A stretch of 64,000 nt of DNA, taken from Pseudomonas viridiflava. Its GTDB lineage: Bacteria > Pseudomonadota > Gammaproteobacteria > Pseudomonadales > Pseudomonadaceae. The stretch spans positions 62,001-126,000 of the forward strand of contig NZ_UWFN01000285.1 of NCBI RefSeq assembly GCF_900602065.1. Reading direction: 5' to 3'. Position 1 is the first letter of the stretch, and each line of letters begins with the position of its first letter. The notes under the pieces were generated by a model, which ran no database searches, had not been told where the DNA came from, and saw only the letters and a list, made by a program, of their open reading frames with translations. This document shows positions 61,987 through 64,000 of this stretch, in pieces. The translations under genes were made by a program, and so were the position numbers.

Positions 61987-63201
61987 TTATAAAGTCGTGG
62001 AAGAGCCCGTAGCGGCGGCGTAGTTCTGGTAACTCTTCATCTGTTTCGCAATCTGCGAAATCTTGCTGGCATAGTCTGGATCCGTAGCGTATCCAGCCTT
62101 CTGCAACTCTTTTACAAACTGTTCCGGGTTATCGGCAGAATTAACCACTTCTTTATAGCGATTGTTGTTCTGCAACAGGCTTACCAGGTCATGGAAGCTG
62201 TCTGCGAAGGAGTCGTAGGAACGGAAGTCCGCCGTCTCCTTGACCATCTTGCCGTCACGGAACTCACTGGTAATTGCCCGGGCTTGCGCACCGTTCCAGC
62301 TACCCGTGGCTTTGATGCCAAACAGGTTGTGGCTACTGCTACCGTCTTGCTGACGCATGATCGATTTGCCCCAGCCGGTTTCCAGCGCAGCCTGCGCCAC
62401 CAATATCGCCGGATCCACGCCGATGCGCGCAGCAGCGTCCTTGGCCAGTGGCAACATGGTCGCCATGAACTCGTCAGAATTACCGAACGCGCGCTTGGCC
62501 GGAGCCAGTGGCGGTTGAGCCATGCTGCGCACGTATTGCGGTGTCGCTGGAGCCAGGTTCGGGTCCATTGTCCAGTCGCCGTTGCCGCTGCTTTTGCTCG
62601 CCACATTAGGGCGGGCAACAGGCGACAACTCGGTAGCGCCAGATGGCACGATGCCCGCCAGCAGCCGATCAGTGAGCTTGCTCGGCAACGCCAGACGCCG
62701 GGAATTGAGTGCAGCCATATCGTTGCGCCCTTCGGCGACAACGGCGGACTTGTCACTCGCCGCCGAACGGGTTGCCCACAACGGCCGCTGCTGAACGCTG
62801 GCAGCCAGACCGTTCGCAGCAGTCGAAGCATCGCCCTTTGCCGCATCAGCAGTTGCAGCCGTGTGCATGTTGCGAGTCTTGGACAACTGACGCATCAGCA
62901 CATCCTGCAGCCCGATACCGTTACCGCGACCGGATAACGTCACAGAGAGCTGCTGGTCATACATGTCCTGATACTGCCGGGTTGCGGCAGTATTCATCGG
63001 GTTGTCCTTGGCCAGCACTTCGTTGGCAGAACGCATCGCCTTGAGCATCTGACTGACGAACAGCGACTCGAACTCCTGCGCAACCTTTTTCAGGTTGGCA
63101 TCGCTGTTCACATCACCGGTTTTCAACGAGTTCAGGCGATTGAGGTCGGTGTAGGCACCTGAATCGACTGCTGAAGAAATCGGGCCCTTGGGCATATCCA
63201 T
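61987..63201 (-). CDS. flgJ: flagellar rod-capping muramidase FlgJ
   Basis: 404 residues from ATG 63199-63201, with AGGACG 6 bp upstream; a TTG two codons earlier is less likely. The N-terminal rod-binding domain (about 30-105) has KVAQEFESLFVSQMLKAMRS. A variable linker (110-235) precedes the GH73 glucosaminidase domain (about 240-395), with catalytic glutamate 274 in AALETGWGKS. It clears peptidoglycan for the rod. Confidence 0.95.
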   Translation of the reverse strand: MDMPKGPISSAVDSGAYTDLNRLNSLKTGDVNSDANLKKVAQEFESLFVSQMLKAMRSANEVLAKDNPMNTAATRQYQDMYDQQLSVTLSGRGNGIGLQDVLMRQLSKTRNMHTAATADAAKGDASTAANGLAASVQQRPLWATRSAASDKSAVVAEGRNDMAALNSRRLALPSKLTDRLLAGIVPSGATELSPVARPNVASKSSGNGDWTMDPNLAPATPQYVRSMAQPPLAPAKRAFGNSDEFMATMLPLAKDAAARIGVDPAILVAQAALETGWGKSIMRQQDGSSSHNLFGIKATGSWNGAQARAITSEFRDGKMVKETADFRSYDSFADSFHDLVSLLQNNNRYKEVVNSADNPEQFVKELQKAGYATDPDYASKISQIAKQMKSYQNYAAATGSSTTL

Positions 63202-63212
63202 CGACAACGTCC

Positions 63213-64000
63213 TCAGATCACGATCAGGTCGGCTTGCAACGCGCCGGCCTGCTTCAAGGCTTCAAGGATTGCCATCAAGTCGCCGGGCGCAGCGCCCACC
63301 TGGTTAACCGCACGGACGATCTCGTCCAGGGTGGTTCCAGGACCGAACTTGAACATCGGGTGCAGCTCTTGTTGCGCATTCAGCTTGGAGCGCGGCACCA
63401 CAGCCGTCTGACCACCGGACAGCGGTCCTGGCTGGCTGACAATCGGGTCTTCGGTAATGGTCACTGTCAGACTGCCGTGCGTCACAGCCGCAGGCGAAAC
63501 CTTGACGTTCTGACCGATCACGATGGTACCGGTACGCGAATTGATGATGACTTTGGCTGAGGTCTGACCCGGATCGATTTCGAGGTTTTCCAGCACCGAC
63601 AGATAGTCGACACGCTGACCCGGATCCAGCGGCGCAGTCACACGCACCGAACCGCCGTCCAGCGCCTGGGCAACACCCGGGCCGAGCAGATCATTGATCT
63701 TGTCCACCACGCGCTTGGCGGTGGTGAAGTCCGAACGGTTCAGGTTCAGCGTCAGGGTATTGCCCTGGTTGAAACCGCTTGGTACAGCCCGCTCTACCGA
63801 GGCGCCGCCCGGGATACGACCGGACGACGGAACGTTGACGGTGATCTTCGAACCGTCTCGGCCTTCGGCATCAAAACCGCCCACGACCAGGTTGCCCTGA
63901 GCGATCGCATAGACGTTGCCGTCGACACCTTTCATGGGGGTCATCAACAGCGCACCGCCACGCAGGCTTTTCGAGTTACCAATCGACGAAACGGTGATGT
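63213..64000 (-). CDS. flgI: flagellar P-ring protein FlgI, C-terminal part
   Basis: The frame is open from the stop at 63213 to the window edge, about 262 residues of a protein normally near 370. SKSLRGGALLMTPMKGVDGNVYAIAQG and the end FKFGPGTTLDEIVRAVNQVGAAPGDLMAILEALKQAG are typical. The periplasmic P ring is a bushing for the rod. The start lies beyond the window. Confidence 0.95.
   Translation of the reverse strand, partial: ITVSSIGNSKSLRGGALLMTPMKGVDGNVYAIAQGNLVVGGFDAEGRDGSKITVNVPSSGRIPGGASVERAVPSGFNQGNTLTLNLNRSDFTTAKRVVDKINDLLGPGVAQALDGGSVRVTAPLDPGQRVDYLSVLENLEIDPGQTSAKVIINSRTGTIVIGQNVKVSPAAVTHGSLTVTITEDPIVSQPGPLSGGQTAVVPRSKLNAQQELHPMFKFGPGTTLDEIVRAVNQVGAAPGDLMAILEALKQAGALQADLIVI

Noticed and set aside
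1..64000. Wholly new defence, secretion or metabolic system
   Set aside because: Nearly every coding stretch is a recognised cytochrome c maturation, flagellar, chemotaxis or flagellin-glycosylation gene, apart from a lipoprotein and a DUF2802 protein of unknown function; no tRNA, CRISPR, toxin-antitoxin or prophage genes were seen.

Overview
The window is a continuous run of core motility genes from a Pseudomonas of the P. syringae complex or a close relative. The gene order matches Pseudomonas polar-flagellum loci. The flagellin (282 residues) carries the syringae form of the flg22 epitope and all six serines reported as glycosylated in P. syringae pv. tabaci. Between fliC and flgL lies the syringae-type glycosylation island (two very large glycosyltransferases and a FabH-like enzyme). 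The flagellin differs from my memory of strain DC3000 at many positions, so a divergent member (for example near P. viridiflava or P. cichorii) is as likely as a classic pathovar. No rRNA, tRNA, CRISPR, prophage or insertion sequence was seen.

Layout. 1-345 (minus): start of a lipoprotein gene that runs off the edge. 357-7359 (minus): complete cytochrome c maturation operon ccmABCDEFGHI. 7543-9530 (plus): a two-gene unit of a FliK-like protein and a free-standing FlhB C-terminal domain. 9543-10279: a large nested palindromic repeat with a REP doublet at its centre. 10304-25068 (minus): flhA-flhF-fleN-fliA-cheY-cheZ-cheA-cheB-motC-motD-parC-parP-cheW-DUF2802, listed in transcription order. 25228-25952: second copy of the repeat, between flhB and flhA. 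25973-31401 (minus): fliLMNOPQR-flhB. 31780-41666 (minus): fliEFGHIJ, hsbA-hsbR-hptB, fliK. 41920-46162 (minus): fleQ and fleSR. 46325-49978 (minus): fliC-flaG-fliD-fliS-fliT. 50388-58220 (minus): fgt1-fgt2-ketoacyl synthase island. 58307-64000 (minus): flgI (partial)-flgJ-flgK-flgL.

How it works together. FleQ heads the regulatory cascade. Sigma-54 (-24/-12) sequences are readable upstream of fliL, fliK, fliE and fleSR, with weaker ones before fliD and flhA. FliA (sigma-28) has a recognisable promoter before fliC. FlhF and FleN set polar position and number. ParC/ParP and the CheA linker repeats should place the chemosensory array at the pole. HptB-HsbR-HsbA is a partner-switching branch embedded in the fli genes. 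Factor-independent terminators isolate fleQ, fliD, fliC and the ketoacyl synthase gene.

Nothing here looks like a wholly new system. The most unusual items are the two ~730-bp nested palindromes that directly flank the 15-kb flhA-chemotaxis block, the FliK/FlhB-C paralogue pair beside ccm, the four-fold repeat in the CheA linker, and the multi-domain glycosyltransferases of the flagellin island.
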